Shown here piece by piece: positions 46,412-55,861 of a DNA stretch of 64,000 nucleotides; position 1 is the first letter of the stretch, and every line of letters starts with the position of its first letter. The DNA lies in assembly GCF_013167895.1 (NCBI RefSeq), contig NZ_BLWC01000001.1:2170001-2234000 (forward strand). Direction: 5' to 3'. The notes under the pieces are model-generated. The model worked only from the letters and a program-made list of their open reading frames with translations. It was not told the origin of the DNA and did no database searches. The translations under genes were made by a program, and so were the position numbers. The stretch is from Streptomyces fulvorobeus (GTDB taxonomy: Bacteria > Actinomycetota > Actinomycetes > Streptomycetales > Streptomycetaceae).

Positions 46412-47353
46412 GTGGGCGGCGGCTCAGCGGGTCCCGTGCGCAGCGAGCGGCGCAGCCGGCTGTACCGGTGGGACCTGAAGTGGAGTCCGTACGCCTTCGT
46501 GGCTCCGTTCTTCGTCTTCTTCCTGGCCTTCGGCCTGTTCCCGCTGCTCTACACGGGATGGGCCTCGCTGCACCAGGTGGAGCTGACCGCTCCGAACGAC
46601 ATGGAATGGATCGGCCTGCGCAACTTCTCCAGGCTGATGGAGGACGAGTTCTTCTGGAACGCGCTGCGCAACACCGTGACCATCGGGGTCCTCTCCACGG
46701 TTCCGCAGCTGCTGATCGCGCTCGGCATCGCGCATCTGCTCAACTACAAGCTCCGCGGCTCGATGTTCTTCCGGGTCGCGATCCTCACTCCGTACGCGAC
46801 GAGCGTGGCAGCGGCGACGCTCGTGTTCGTGATGCTGTTCGGCCGTGACATCGGGATGATCAACTGGGCGCTGGGGCAGGTCGGTGTCGGTCCGGTGGAC
46901 TGGGAGAACGGCGAGTGGACCTCGCAGCTCGCCGTGTCGACGATCGTCGTCTGGCGGTGGACCGGCTACAACGCGCTGATCTACCTGGCGGCGATGCAGG
47001 CGATCCCGAACGACCTGTACGAGTCGGCGGCGCTGGACGGCGCCACCCGCTGGCAGCAGTTCGTCCATGTGACGGTCCCGTCGCTGCGGCCGACGATCCT
47101 GTTCACCGTGGTGGTGTCGACGATCGGTGCGACCCAGCTGTTCGGTGAGCCGCTGCTCTTCAACCGGGGCGCGGGCGCCACCGGAGGGGCCAACCACCAG
47201 TTCCAGACGCTCGGTCTCTACCTGTACGAGCAGGGCTGGGTCAATCTCCATCTCGGCAGGGCCTCGGCCATCGCCTGGGCGATGTTCCTGATCCTTCTGC
47301 TGATCGGCGCCGTCAACTGGCTGGTCGGCCGTCGTCTGCGCAAGAGCTCATGA
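46412..47353 (+). CDS. cebF: cellobiose ABC transporter permease 1
   Basis: About 313 residues with six membrane helices and the cytoplasmic EAA-type loop ESAALDGATRWQQFVHVTVPSLRP that contacts the ATPase. The clear part starts at RSRLYRWDLKWSPYAFVAPFF. GTG 46412 is the first start in this frame but has no ribosome site. Seven bases after the cebE stop, GTG 46344 opens another frame (SGTTSKSRTAAPLDEGARPRAA) that looks like a normal CebF tail and would join at about 46400-46412 if one base is missing. The N-terminus is therefore uncertain and may carry another single-base indel. Confidence 0.88.
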   Translation: MGGGSAGPVRSERRSRLYRWDLKWSPYAFVAPFFVFFLAFGLFPLLYTGWASLHQVELTAPNDMEWIGLRNFSRLMEDEFFWNALRNTVTIGVLSTVPQLLIALGIAHLLNYKLRGSMFFRVAILTPYATSVAAATLVFVMLFGRDIGMINWALGQVGVGPVDWENGEWTSQLAVSTIVVWRWTGYNALIYLAAMQAIPNDLYESAALDGATRWQQFVHVTVPSLRPTILFTVVVSTIGATQLFGEPLLFNRGAGATGGANHQFQTLGLYLYEQGWVNLHLGRASAIAWAMFLILLLIGAVNWLVGRRLRKSS

Positions 47354-48279
47354 GGGGCGACACGATGACAACCCTGACTCCGGCCGACCGGGTGCCGACG
47401 AGGGCGCCGGAGCCGTCGGGCAAGCGGAAGGGGCGGCGGGGCAAGGTCCGCGCCGGCAAGCACCTGCACGGCGGCAAGTTCACCTATGCGGTTCTGGTCT
47501 TCTTCACGGTGATCTCGCTCTTCCCCCTGGTGTGGACGGCGATCGCGGCGTCCCGCGACAACCACCGGCTGGCGCAGAATCCGCCGCCGTTCTGGTTCGG
47601 CGGCAATCTCTTCAAGAACCTGGAGATCGCCTGGACCGACGCCAACATGGGGGCGGCGCTGCTGAACACGGCGATCGTGGCAGGCTCCATCACCGTCGGC
47701 ACCGTCCTGTTCTCCACGCTGGCGGGTTTCGCCTTCGCCAAGCTCCGTTTCCGCTTCAAGAACATCCTGCTGCTGCTGGTCATCGGGACGATGATGGTGC
47801 CGCCGCAGCTCAGCGTGGTACCGCTGTACATGATGGTCGCCAAGCTCCAGTGGACCGATCAGCTCCAGGCGGTCATCCTCCCGACGCTGGTGAGCGCCTT
47901 CGGGGTGTTCTTCATGCGGCAGTACCTGATCGGGGCGCTGCCCACCGAACTGATCGAGGCGGCCCGGGTCGACGGGGCCAGCAGTCTGCGCATCGTGTGG
48001 CACGTGGTCTTCCCGGCCGCGCGGCCGGCGATGGCGGTGCTCGGGATGCTCACGTTCGTCATGGCCTGGAACGACTTCTTCTGGCCGATCATCGCGCTGA
48101 CCCAGAACGGCAGTCCCACCGTGCAGGTGGCGCTCACCGGGCTCGGCCGGGGGTACATCCCGGACCAGTCGGTGATCATGGCGGGCGCGCTGCTCGGCAC
48201 GCTGCCCCTGCTCGCTGTCTTCGTGCTCTTCGGCAAGCAGATCGTCGGCGGCATCATGCAGGGCGCAGTCAAGGGCTGA
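47350..48279 (+). CDS. cebG: cellobiose ABC transporter permease 2
   Basis: 309 residues, six membrane helices, and the EAA loop EAARVDGASSLRIVWHVVFPAARP. A strongly basic N-terminal tail (KRKGRRGKVRAGKH) precedes the first helix. The ATG at 47350 overlaps the cebF stop as ATGA; an in-frame ATG at 47365 is an alternative. It forms the membrane channel with CebF and is coupled translationally with it. Confidence 0.92.
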   Translation: MRGDTMTTLTPADRVPTRAPEPSGKRKGRRGKVRAGKHLHGGKFTYAVLVFFTVISLFPLVWTAIAASRDNHRLAQNPPPFWFGGNLFKNLEIAWTDANMGAALLNTAIVAGSITVGTVLFSTLAGFAFAKLRFRFKNILLLLVIGTMMVPPQLSVVPLYMMVAKLQWTDQLQAVILPTLVSAFGVFFMRQYLIGALPTELIEAARVDGASSLRIVWHVVFPAARPAMAVLGMLTFVMAWNDFFWPIIALTQNGSPTVQVALTGLGRGYIPDQSVIMAGALLGTLPLLAVFVLFGKQIVGGIMQGAVKG

Positions 48280-48336
48280 CCCCCCCGGGCGCCCTTCTCC
48301 TCTCCAGGACTCTCAGGACACTCACGGAGGCTTTCC

Positions 48337-49746
48337 ATGTCCGCACACTTTCCACCCGGTTTCCTCTGGGGCACCGCGACCTCCGCCCATCAGATCGAGG
48401 GCGCGGTACGGGAGGACGGCCGTACCCCCTCCATCTGGGACACCTTCAGCCACACTCCGGGCAAGACGGAGGGCGGCGACCACGCCGACATCGCCACCGA
48501 CCACTACCACCGCCGCACCGAGGACGTGCGGCTGATCGCGGACCTCGGGGTCAACGCGTACCGCTTCTCCGTCTCCTGGTCCCGGGTGCAGCCCACGGGG
48601 CGCGGTCCCGGGGTCCAGCGCGGTCTGGACTTCTACCGCCTGCTGGCCGACGAGCTCCTGGAGCGGGGCGTGCAGCCGATGCTCACGCTCTACCACTGGG
48701 ACCTCCCGCAGGAGTTGGAGGACGCGGGCGGGTGGACCTCGCGGGAGACCTCCCTGCGGTTCGCCGAGTACGCGGGGATCGTCGCGGAGGCGCTGGGTGA
48801 CCGGGTGGAGCTGTGGACCACGCTCAACGAGCCCTGGTGCAGCGCCTTCCTGGGTTACGGCTCCGGGGTGCACGCCCCGGGCCGTACGGAGCCGGTGGCC
48901 GCCCTGCGCGCCGCCCACCACCTGAACCTGGCGCACGGTCTGGGCACGCAGGCCCTGCGTGCGGCGCTGCCCCCGCGCGCACAGGTCTCCCTGTGCCTCA
49001 ACCCGAGCGCGGTGCGGCCGCGGACGCGGTCCCCGCGGGACCTGGACGCGGCGCGCAGGATCGACGCGCTGGCCAACCGGGTCTTCTCGGACCCGGTACT
49101 CAAGGGCTCCTACCCGCAGGACCTGTTCGAGGACACGGCGCGGCTGACGGACTGGGCGTTCGTGGAGCCGGGTGACCTGGCGGCGATCAACCAGCCGCTG
49201 GACTCGCTGGGCATCAACTACTACACGCCCGCGGTCGTCTCCGACGGCAGTGACGACGAGGGGCCGCGGCGCGACGGACACGGTGCGAGCGACCACTCGC
49301 CGTGGCCGGGCTCGGAGCACGTGGCCTTCCACCAGCCGCCCGGTGAGCAGACCGAGATGGGCTGGTCGATCGACCCGACGGGCCTGCACGACCTGCTGAT
49401 GAGGTACACCTCGGAGGCGCCCGGCATACCTCTGATGATCACGGAGAACGGCGCGGCCTACCCCGACAAGCCGGGGGACGACGGTGTGGTGGAGGACATG
49501 GACCGTATCCGTTATCTGCACGGGCACCTGTCGGCGGTCCACCGGGCGATCGCGGACGGGGCCGATGTGCGCGGCTACTTCCTCTGGTCGCTGATGGACA
49601 ACTTCGAATGGGCGTACGGCTACGGCAAGCGCTTCGGCATCGTCCACGTCGACTACCCCACGCAGACGCGTACGCCCAAGGCCAGCGCCCACTGGTACGG
49701 CGAGCTGGCGAGGACGGGAGTTCTTCCGGAGGTACCTGCGGTCTGA
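48337..49746 (+). CDS. bglC: GH1 beta-glucosidase
   Basis: 469 residues of glycoside hydrolase family 1. The acid/base glutamate is in [15 protein letters not shown] and the nucleophile glutamate in [12 protein letters not shown]; the N-terminal [15 protein letters not shown] and C-terminal [16 protein letters not shown] are also classical. There is no signal peptide, so it hydrolyses imported cellobiose to glucose in the cytoplasm and thereby also removes the CebR inducer. GGAGG lies nine bases before the ATG. It sits 57 bp behind cebG and is probably in the same operon. Confidence 0.95.
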   Translation: MSAHFPPGFLWGTATSAHQIEGAVREDGRTPSIWDTFSHTPGKTEGGDHADIATDHYHRRTEDVRLIADLGVNAYRFSVSWSRVQPTGRGPGVQRGLDFYRLLADELLERGVQPMLTLYHWDLPQELEDAGGWTSRETSLRFAEYAGIVAEALGDRVELWTTLNEPWCSAFLGYGSGVHAPGRTEPVAALRAAHHLNLAHGLGTQALRAALPPRAQVSLCLNPSAVRPRTRSPRDLDAARRIDALANRVFSDPVLKGSYPQDLFEDTARLTDWAFVEPGDLAAINQPLDSLGINYYTPAVVSDGSDDEGPRRDGHGASDHSPWPGSEHVAFHQPPGEQTEMGWSIDPTGLHDLLMRYTSEAPGIPLMITENGAAYPDKPGDDGVVEDMDRIRYLHGHLSAVHRAIADGADVRGYFLWSLMDNFEWAYGYGKRFGIVHVDYPTQTRTPKASAHWYGELARTGVLPEVPAV

Positions 49747-49776
49747 GGACCTCACGGTCCCAGGACGCCACGAACT

Positions 49777-49810
49777 GGGGTACGGCGGAACGAGGGTGCC
49801 GCCGTACCCC
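49777..49810. terminator. terminator between bglC and the spermidine-synthase-like gene
   Basis: A perfect 12-bp stem (GGGGTACGGCGG at 49777-49788 with its complement at 49799-49810) and a ten-base loop between convergent genes. Confidence 0.75.
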
Positions 49811-49825
49811 TCCCGCTGACACCCT

Positions 49826-50737
49826 CTAGCCGAACGCGGAGGGCGGCGGCGCCGGGGACGGCCTGGCGCCCTCGTCCGTGACGGCGGCGGCGCCTCCGGT
49901 GAAGTCCGCGAGCGCCCGGCCGTGCTCGACACGTCCGGGGTGCGGGTCGCCCGCCACACGGCGGGTGAGCTCGGCGACGGCGAGCGGAAGGTCCGATGCG
50001 AGCAGGACGGCGTTGCCGAAACGCCTGCCGCGCCACACGGTCGGGTCGGCGGCGAGCGCCAGCTCGGGGAAGAGGGCGGCGGCGGTGGCGATCTGGCCCC
50101 GGAGATGGGCCAGCGGCGGCCCGTCGGCGAGGTTGGCGACGTACTGCCCGCCGGGCCTGAGGACCCGGCGGACCTCGGCGAGGAACTCGGCCGAGGTGAG
50201 GTGCGCGGGGGTACGGGCTCCGCTGAAGACGTCCGCGATGACGAGATCGGCCCAGCCGTCCTGCATTCTGCCGAGGCCGGCACGGGCGTCCGTGGAGCGC
50301 ACCCGTATCCGGGCCTGCGGGTCCAGCGGCAGCTCCCGGCGCACCAGTTGGACGAGTGCGGCGTCGACCTCGACGATCTGCTGGGTGGAGCGGGGGCGGG
50401 TCGCGGCGACGTAGCGGGCGAGGGTGAAGGCCCCGCCGCCCAGGTGCACCACCTGGAGGGGCTGCTGAGCGGGCGCGGCCAGATCGATCATGTGGCCGAT
50501 CCTGCGCTGGTACTCGAAGGACAGGTACGTGGGGTCGTCCAGGTCCACGTGCGACTGCGGGGCCTCGTCCAGCAGCAGCGTCCAGCCGCGCGGCCGTTCC
50601 CGGTCGGGTACGAGCTCGGCGCGACCGCCGTCCACCTCCGCGACGAGGGGTTCCCGCTTGCGGTCGGACCGCTTCCGGGCGCTCGCGCCTCCTGCCGGCG
50701 CTCCTCGACGTGCCACGCTCGTTCGCCCTTGTCTCAT
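49826..50737 (-). CDS. spermidine synthase-like methyltransferase-fold protein
   Basis: 303 residues with a Rossmann core like that of spermidine synthases: DDPTYLSFEYQRRIGHMIDL, LQVVHLGGGAFTLARYVA (nucleotide-binding loop), IVEVDAALVQLVRREL, then WADLVIADVFSGARTPAHLTS and PGGQYVANLADGPP. No membrane part is fused. The canonical GGGDGG aminopropyl-acceptor motif is only partly kept (GGGAFTL), so true spermidine synthesis is doubtful; many Streptomyces homologues are of unknown activity. It is convergent with bglC. Confidence 0.82.
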   Translation of the reverse strand: MRQGRTSVARRGAPAGGASARKRSDRKREPLVAEVDGGRAELVPDRERPRGWTLLLDEAPQSHVDLDDPTYLSFEYQRRIGHMIDLAAPAQQPLQVVHLGGGAFTLARYVAATRPRSTQQIVEVDAALVQLVRRELPLDPQARIRVRSTDARAGLGRMQDGWADLVIADVFSGARTPAHLTSAEFLAEVRRVLRPGGQYVANLADGPPLAHLRGQIATAAALFPELALAADPTVWRGRRFGNAVLLASDLPLAVAELTRRVAGDPHPGRVEHGRALADFTGGAAAVTDEGARPSPAPPPSAFG

Positions 50738-50799
50738 GGGTCCGGGGCCGGCACCTCACCGGCGGCGCCGGGTGTTCCGGCCGTCCGGCCATTATGGGC

Positions 50800-51255
50800 T
50801 CACCGGCAGTTGTCGGCCGCCTCGATCATCCTGGCCGCCTGGCCCAGGGCCCTCCTGAGCACGGCCGGGTCGGTGACCGGCGCGTCGGCGGCGGGCGGCA
50901 GCAGCCAGCCGCTGCCGGAGACGGAGGGCTCGGCGGGGATGCGGAAGCCGCGGCCGTTGGTCCGGGTACAGGCGCTTCCCGGTACGTCCCAGGCGTCGGC
51001 GGTGCCCGGGGGCACCAGGAAGCCGAGGGTGTGGCACGCGCCGTCGTGGAGGACCGGGCCCACGGCCTGCTGGCCGGCGCCCCGGCGCAGGATGTCGACG
51101 GCCTCCAGGCCCTGGCGGGCCGGGACCGTGACGAGGTCGCACGCTCCACCGGCGGGTGCGGCCTGGGTGCGCAGGGGTGCGGGTGCGGCGGGTGGTGCGG
51201 TCATGGGGTGCGCCGCGGTCGTCCGTGAGCCGGTCTCCGTGCCGATGTGCAGCAA
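50800..51255 (-). CDS. Prim-Pol-like small conserved protein
   Basis: About 151 residues. CDLVTVPARQGLEAVDILRR, CHTLGFLVPPGTADAWDVPGSACTRTNGRGFRIP and SGSGWLLPP resemble the N-terminal part of bifunctional primase/polymerase proteins, but the catalytic domain is absent. The best ribosome site (GAGGAGGGG) points to a TTG start at 51255; ATGs at 51273 and 51204 are in frame. A longer protein at 59407 has a related pattern. Function unknown; it might be a regulatory or structural derivative of the family. Confidence 0.62.
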   Translation of the reverse strand: MLHIGTETGSRTTAAHPMTAPPAAPAPLRTQAAPAGGACDLVTVPARQGLEAVDILRRGAGQQAVGPVLHDGACHTLGFLVPPGTADAWDVPGSACTRTNGRGFRIPAEPSVSGSGWLLPPAADAPVTDPAVLRRALGQAARMIEAADNCR

Positions 51256-51494
51256 GGGAACCCCTCCTCTCATCGCCGAACGGAGCCAGACTCCGTCTCC
51301 ACATGGACCAACGCCTGCGCGGCGTCAAGGGCTACGGCACCACGCCGCCGCAAAGGGTGGCAGTTCATGGCGGATCAGGGGCGATAGGTCCTTTTTATTT
51401 GCAAACGCTCCGTGTGTGTCTCGTCACAGCAGGTACGTTCTTGCTCCGCCGGGACAACAGATCCAACGTCCGGCCGCACCGGAGAGGGCCCGCC

Positions 51495-52913
51495 ATGGTG
51501 TCGACACGGCCAGTTCCCAACCTCGCCTTCCGCCGGCTGCGCGGACAGCGCTCCGCGGGGGAGTTCGCGGCGGCGGTCCGCCGGGCCGCGCGGGAGATCG
51601 GCGAACAGGTCGCCTGCGACGCCCGGTACATCGGGCGCGTGGAGTCCGGTGAGATCCGCTGTCCCAACTACGCGTACGAACGGGTCTTCCGCCATATGTT
51701 CCCGGGCGCCGCACTGGCGGACCTGGGCTTCTCGGCCCGCGAGACCGTGCGCGGCCGGGGGTCGCGCACCTCGGGCCCGGACCTCCCCGCGCCTTCCCCC
51801 GCTCCACCGCCCCCCACACCCCACAGCGACACCGACGAGGAGAGCGACGTGCTGCGTCGCATGTTCATGACCAGCGGGACCGCCACGGTGGCGGCCGCCT
51901 CCCTGGGGCTCGGCGGCGCGTCCACCGCCGCGGGCCTCGCCGGCCCGCCCGCACAGCGGCGGGTGGGTGAGGCCGAAGTGCGCGCCGTCGAGAAGGCGGT
52001 GCGCCAGATCCGGCTGCTGGACGACCGGCACGGGGGCGACGGCCTCTACCGGCGGGCCTCGCAACCGCTGCGGGCGGCGTACGCCCTGCTCGACGCGGGG
52101 ACGGCCACGCGCCGTGCCACGGCGGACCGGCTGCACGCCGGCGCCGGCGAGCTCGCCATCTCGGTGGGCTGGCTGGCACACGACTCGGGCCGCTTCGAGG
52201 ACGCCCGTTCCCACTACGCGGAGGCGCTGGCGACGGCGCGGGTCGCGGGCGACGCGGCGCTGGAGGCCCACGCCTTCTGCAACGCGTCGTTCCTGGCCAG
52301 GGATACGGGGCGGGCCCGCGAGGCGGTGGGGGCGGCGGAGGCCGGGCAGCGGGCCGCCCGGCCGCTCGGCTCACCCCGCCTGCTGGCGCTGCTGGCCCTG
52401 CGGGAGGCGGGGGGCCGGGCGGGGCTCGGTGACCGGACCGGGTGCGACCGGGCGATCGGGCGGGCGTACGCGGCGTTCGAACAGGGGGCGTCGGCGGCGG
52501 ACCCCGAGTGGATGACCTTCTTCCGCGAGGCGGAGCTGGAGATGCTCCAGGCCCAGTGCTGGTCAGCCCTGGGCGACTGGCCGCGTGCCGCGCGGCACGC
52601 GCGGCGGGCGACGCTGCTCCAGGACCCGCACTTCACCCGGAACCTGGCGCTGTACCGGGCGCAGCTGACAGGGGACCTGGCCCGGGCCGGAATCCCGGAC
52701 GAGGCGGCGCAGGCGGGGCACGGGGTGCTGGACCTGCTGGACCGGGTCCAGTCCTCCCGCATCCGGGCGATACTGGCGGGCGCGGTGGGGGTGCTGCGGG
52801 CGCGGAGCGCGTCGCCGGCGGTACGGGATCTCGTGGACCGGTACGGGCAGGGGGAAGGGGGCAGGGCGGCCCCGGGGGCGACGGTTCCGTCCCCGATCGC
52901 CGGACGGGCTTGA
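51495..52913 (+). CDS. NsdA-like TPR regulator with HTH domain
   Basis: 472 residues. The N-terminal part (VPNLAFRRLRGQRSAGEFAAAVRRAAREIGEQVACDARYIGRVESGEIRCPNYAYERVF, split over residues 6-65) matches NsdA, a negative regulator of sporulation and antibiotic production in Streptomyces. A proline-rich linker is followed by SDVLRRMFMTSGTATVAAASLGLGG, a twin-like hydrophobic stretch also found in NsdA, then helical TPR-like repeats to the end. The ATG at 51495 follows GGAGAGGG. It is probably a paralogue rather than NsdA itself. Confidence 0.8.
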   Translation: MVSTRPVPNLAFRRLRGQRSAGEFAAAVRRAAREIGEQVACDARYIGRVESGEIRCPNYAYERVFRHMFPGAALADLGFSARETVRGRGSRTSGPDLPAPSPAPPPPTPHSDTDEESDVLRRMFMTSGTATVAAASLGLGGASTAAGLAGPPAQRRVGEAEVRAVEKAVRQIRLLDDRHGGDGLYRRASQPLRAAYALLDAGTATRRATADRLHAGAGELAISVGWLAHDSGRFEDARSHYAEALATARVAGDAALEAHAFCNASFLARDTGRAREAVGAAEAGQRAARPLGSPRLLALLALREAGGRAGLGDRTGCDRAIGRAYAAFEQGASAADPEWMTFFREAELEMLQAQCWSALGDWPRAARHARRATLLQDPHFTRNLALYRAQLTGDLARAGIPDEAAQAGHGVLDLLDRVQSSRIRAILAGAVGVLRARSASPAVRDLVDRYGQGEGGRAAPGATVPSPIAGRA

Positions 52914-52974
52914 GCGGGCGCCTGGCACCCCAGAACCCGTTCCGGGCTCAAGGGGGCGGCGCCCGGGCGGGCGG

Positions 52975-53571
52975 CTACCGGTCCAGGTGGCCGGTGTCGT
53001 TCCAACGTTCCATCGCCGGCAGGCCGTACGCCCAGCCCAGTACCGAGAGCGACGTCGGGTCCAGCCGGATGCGGGCGCCGAACGACACGTCCTCGCCGAG
53101 CCACCGCGCCCCCAGCGCCCGCAGGATGTGGCCGTGGGCGAAGACCAGGACGTCGCGGTCGGCCGACCGCGCCCACTCCACGACCTCGTCCGCGCGGGCG
53201 GACAGCTCCGCCGTCGTCTCGCCGTCCGGCACCCCGTCCCGCCAGATCAGCCAGTCCGGCCTGCGCTCCCGGATCTGGGCCGGCGTCAGACCCTCGTACG
53301 CCCCGTAGTCCCACTCCATCAGCGCGTCCCACGGCTCGGCACGCTCCCCGAAGCCGGCTATCGCGCACGTCTCGGACGCGCGTACGAGGGGGCTGGTCCT
53401 GACCTCGACCCCCGGCAGCCCCGCCCACGGTTCCCGGTGCAGACGCTCACCGAGCAGCTTGGCGCCCTCACGGCCGGTGTCCAGCAGCGGAATGTCCGTC
53501 CTGCCGGTGTGATTGCCCCGCACGGACCACTGGGTCTGGCCGTGCCGGGCGAGCAGGATGCGCGGTGCCAT
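52975..53571 (-). CDS. histidine phosphatase family protein
   Basis: 198 residues with the phosphoglycerate-mutase fold. [21 protein letters not shown] has the catalytic RHG near the N-terminus, [19 protein letters not shown] the second conserved block, and [18 protein letters not shown] the second histidine. These enzymes act on small phosphorylated metabolites or sugars; the substrate is not inferable. It is convergent with the NsdA-like gene. Confidence 0.92.
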   Translation of the reverse strand: MAPRILLARHGQTQWSVRGNHTGRTDIPLLDTGREGAKLLGERLHREPWAGLPGVEVRTSPLVRASETCAIAGFGERAEPWDALMEWDYGAYEGLTPAQIRERRPDWLIWRDGVPDGETTAELSARADEVVEWARSADRDVLVFAHGHILRALGARWLGEDVSFGARIRLDPTSLSVLGWAYGLPAMERWNDTGHLDR

Positions 53572-53844
53572 GGAAGCTCTCCCTGGAACTGGGATCTCAT
53601 GATCGGTCGGGTTCCGGACGGCGGTGTCCGATACGTCGGCGACGGGCGGCGACCGGCCCGGGGCCCGTCGAGGGCCCGGCCGATTCCCCCCGCTCCATCA
53701 TCTCCCACGTGCCCGGGAGGCAACCTCCGGGGCCATGGCGGCGTCCCTCACCAGGGGTCCCGGGGCCCCCGGGAATCACGGCCGGCGAACACCGTACGGT
53801 TGAATGCCCTACGACGGCAGCATGAACATGGGAGAGCCGACCGG

Positions 53845-54789
53845 ATGCAGCACGCCACCGCCGCGCCAGCACCCGGCCACCGCCCCCGCTGGTGGACGGA
53901 GCTGCCTCTCATCGCGGCGGTGTACGCGCTGTACTCCGCGGGAAGGCTGCTGGTCCGCGGCGACGTGTCGAGCGCCGTCGACCACGGGCTCGCCATTCTC
54001 CGCCTGGAGCAGTCGCTCCACCTCAACGCGGAACACCCCCTGAACCGCCTGCTGACCTCCCACCCGGCGCTCGGCATACCCGCCGACTTCATGTACGCGT
54101 CGCTGCACTACCTCGTCACCCCGGCCGTCCTCATATGGATGTTCCGGCGCCGCAGGGACGCCTACCGGGTGGCCCGCACCTGGCTGATGACCTCCACTCT
54201 CGTCGGCCTGATCGGCTTCACGCTGATGCCGACCTGCCCGCCCCGGCTGCTCGACGCGCGGCACGGCTTCGTCGACACCATGGCCCAGTACAGCTCGTAC
54301 GGCTGGTGGGGCACCGAGGCGAGCGCCCCGCGCGGGCTCGGCGGGATGACCAACCAGTACGCGGCGATGCCCAGCCTGCACGTCGGCTGGTCCGTGTGGT
54401 GCGGCGTCCTGCTGTGGCGGCACGGCCGCCATCCGCTGATACGCGCCCTCGGCGTCGCCTACCCCCTGCTGACCACGCTCGTGGTCATGGGGACCGCGAA
54501 CCACTACTTCCTCGACGCCGTCGCGGGCGTCGCCGTGATGGCCGCCGGAGCCGTTCTCGCCAGGCCGGTGATCCGCCTCGCGGACCGGCTGAAGGGCCGG
54601 CTGAAGGGCCGCTTCCTGGCCGGCTCCGCCCCCGAGCGCACGGCCGTGGACACCGGTGAGACCCCGGATGTCAGTGCCGGATGCGAGACTTCCGCGGGTG
54701 AGCGAATCCCCGGCCAGCGGACCTCCTCCGCAGACTCCACCGACACCGGCGCCCCGGCCGGCGAAGACGCTGCCGCAGCGGCTCGCTGA
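53845..54789 (+). CDS. PAP2-family membrane phosphatase (AUR1-like)
   Basis: 314 residues with about six membrane helices. The lipid phosphatase motifs are AAMPSLHVGWSVW (PS-x-H) and GTANHYFLDAVAGV (H-x3-D), as in the PAP2_3/inositol-phosphoceramide-synthase-like group. The substrate would be a lipid phosphate on the outer membrane face. The last 55 residues are a hydrophilic, low-complexity tail that is read in another frame by the start of the next gene. The ATG at 53845 follows GGGAGAG. Confidence 0.85.
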   Translation: MQHATAAPAPGHRPRWWTELPLIAAVYALYSAGRLLVRGDVSSAVDHGLAILRLEQSLHLNAEHPLNRLLTSHPALGIPADFMYASLHYLVTPAVLIWMFRRRRDAYRVARTWLMTSTLVGLIGFTLMPTCPPRLLDARHGFVDTMAQYSSYGWWGTEASAPRGLGGMTNQYAAMPSLHVGWSVWCGVLLWRHGRHPLIRALGVAYPLLTTLVVMGTANHYFLDAVAGVAVMAAGAVLARPVIRLADRLKGRLKGRFLAGSAPERTAVDTGETPDVSAGCETSAGERIPGQRTSSADSTDTGAPAGEDAAAAAR

Positions 54790-55861
54790 GCTGCGCGGCC
54801 CGTCCGTCGCCCCGCACCCGCTCGACGCACGCGCGCTGGCCGCCCTCGCCGCCAACCCCGGCTGCGGACGCCGCGCCCTGCTGGACGCCGCGGGGGTGGA
54901 CAAGGCCGCGCTCGCCACGGCGCTCGGCTCCCCCGCCGCCTTCGGCCAGTCGCAGTTCGCCTTCATGCGGGGCAACGCCTTCGAGGCGAAGGTGAAGGCC
55001 GACGGCGGCACGGAGCTGCTGCGCCTGCTGTACGAGCGGCTCGGCGGCCCCGGCGAGGCACCGCACGAGGTGCGGGTGCCGGATCTGGCGGCGGCCGGGC
55101 CCGAGGGCCGCGCGGCCAGGACGGCGCTGGCGCTGCGGGAGGCGACGGCGGCGCAGGGCTGGACCCTGCTCGACCATCCGCTGCTCGCCCTTGAGGTGGC
55201 GGGCTCGCCCGCCTACCTGGAGCCGGACGCCGTGGTGGTGCACCCCGAGGGCACCTGGACGGTCGTCGAGATCAAGTCGTTCCCCATGATCGACGGTTCG
55301 GCCGACGCGGCGAAGGTCGGCGCCGCGGCCCGGCAGTCCGCCGTCTACGTCCTGGCCCTGGAGCGGATCGCCGCGATGACCGAGGGCGCCGAGGTCGGGC
55401 ACCGGGTGCTGCTGGTGTGCCCGAAGGACTTCTCCAACCTGCCGACCGCCTCGGTCGTCGACGTCCGCAAGCAGCGGGCCGTCACCCGCCGCCAGCTGAC
55501 GAGGCTGACCCGTATCGAGGACATCGCCGCGACCCTGCCCGAGGACGCCACGTTCGATCCGGGCTGCTCGCCCCAGGAGCTCCACCGGGCAGTCGACGCG
55601 GTCGGCGCCGCGTACGCGCCGGAGTGCCTGGCGGCGTGCGAGCTCGCCTTCCACTGCCGCGAGAGGTCCCGGGCCCGCGGGGCGGTGGAGGCGCTGGGCC
55701 GCAGCGTCAGGGGTGAGCTCGGCGGGCTCACCACGGTCGGCGCGGTGCTGGCCGCCGCCGCGGGCAAGGAGGGCGACCCCGCGGACCCGACGGTCGCCGC
55801 GCTGCGCCGTGCCGCGGCGCTGCGCGCGGAGGCACTGGAGGGCCGGGCGGTATGTCACTGA
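54656..55861 (+). CDS. RecB/Cas4-like PD-(D/E)XK nuclease with probable Fe-S cluster
   Basis: Up to 401 residues. Nuclease motifs: RGNAFE (105-110), D191 in LEPDAVVV, E205-x-K207 in VVEIKSF and Q227-x3-Y231 (RQSAVY), the RecB/Cas4/Dna2 set in the right order. Cysteines at 70, 324, 328 and 334 follow the Cas4/AddB/Dna2 pattern of one early and three late Cys that bind a 4Fe-4S cluster; C304 is an extra candidate. The start is uncertain: GTG at 54698 or the start at 54656, both inside the end of the PAP2 gene. It overlaps the next gene by 10 bp. Next to an SF1 helicase it looks like the nuclease half of a split Dna2-type enzyme. Confidence 0.78.
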   Translation: MRPRMSVPDARLPRVSESPASGPPPQTPPTPAPRPAKTLPQRLAELRGPSVAPHPLDARALAALAANPGCGRRALLDAAGVDKAALATALGSPAAFGQSQFAFMRGNAFEAKVKADGGTELLRLLYERLGGPGEAPHEVRVPDLAAAGPEGRAARTALALREATAAQGWTLLDHPLLALEVAGSPAYLEPDAVVVHPEGTWTVVEIKSFPMIDGSADAAKVGAAARQSAVYVLALERIAAMTEGAEVGHRVLLVCPKDFSNLPTASVVDVRKQRAVTRRQLTRLTRIEDIAATLPEDATFDPGCSPQELHRAVDAVGAAYAPECLAACELAFHCRERSRARGAVEALGRSVRGELGGLTTVGAVLAAAAGKEGDPADPTVAALRRAAALRAEALEGRAVCH

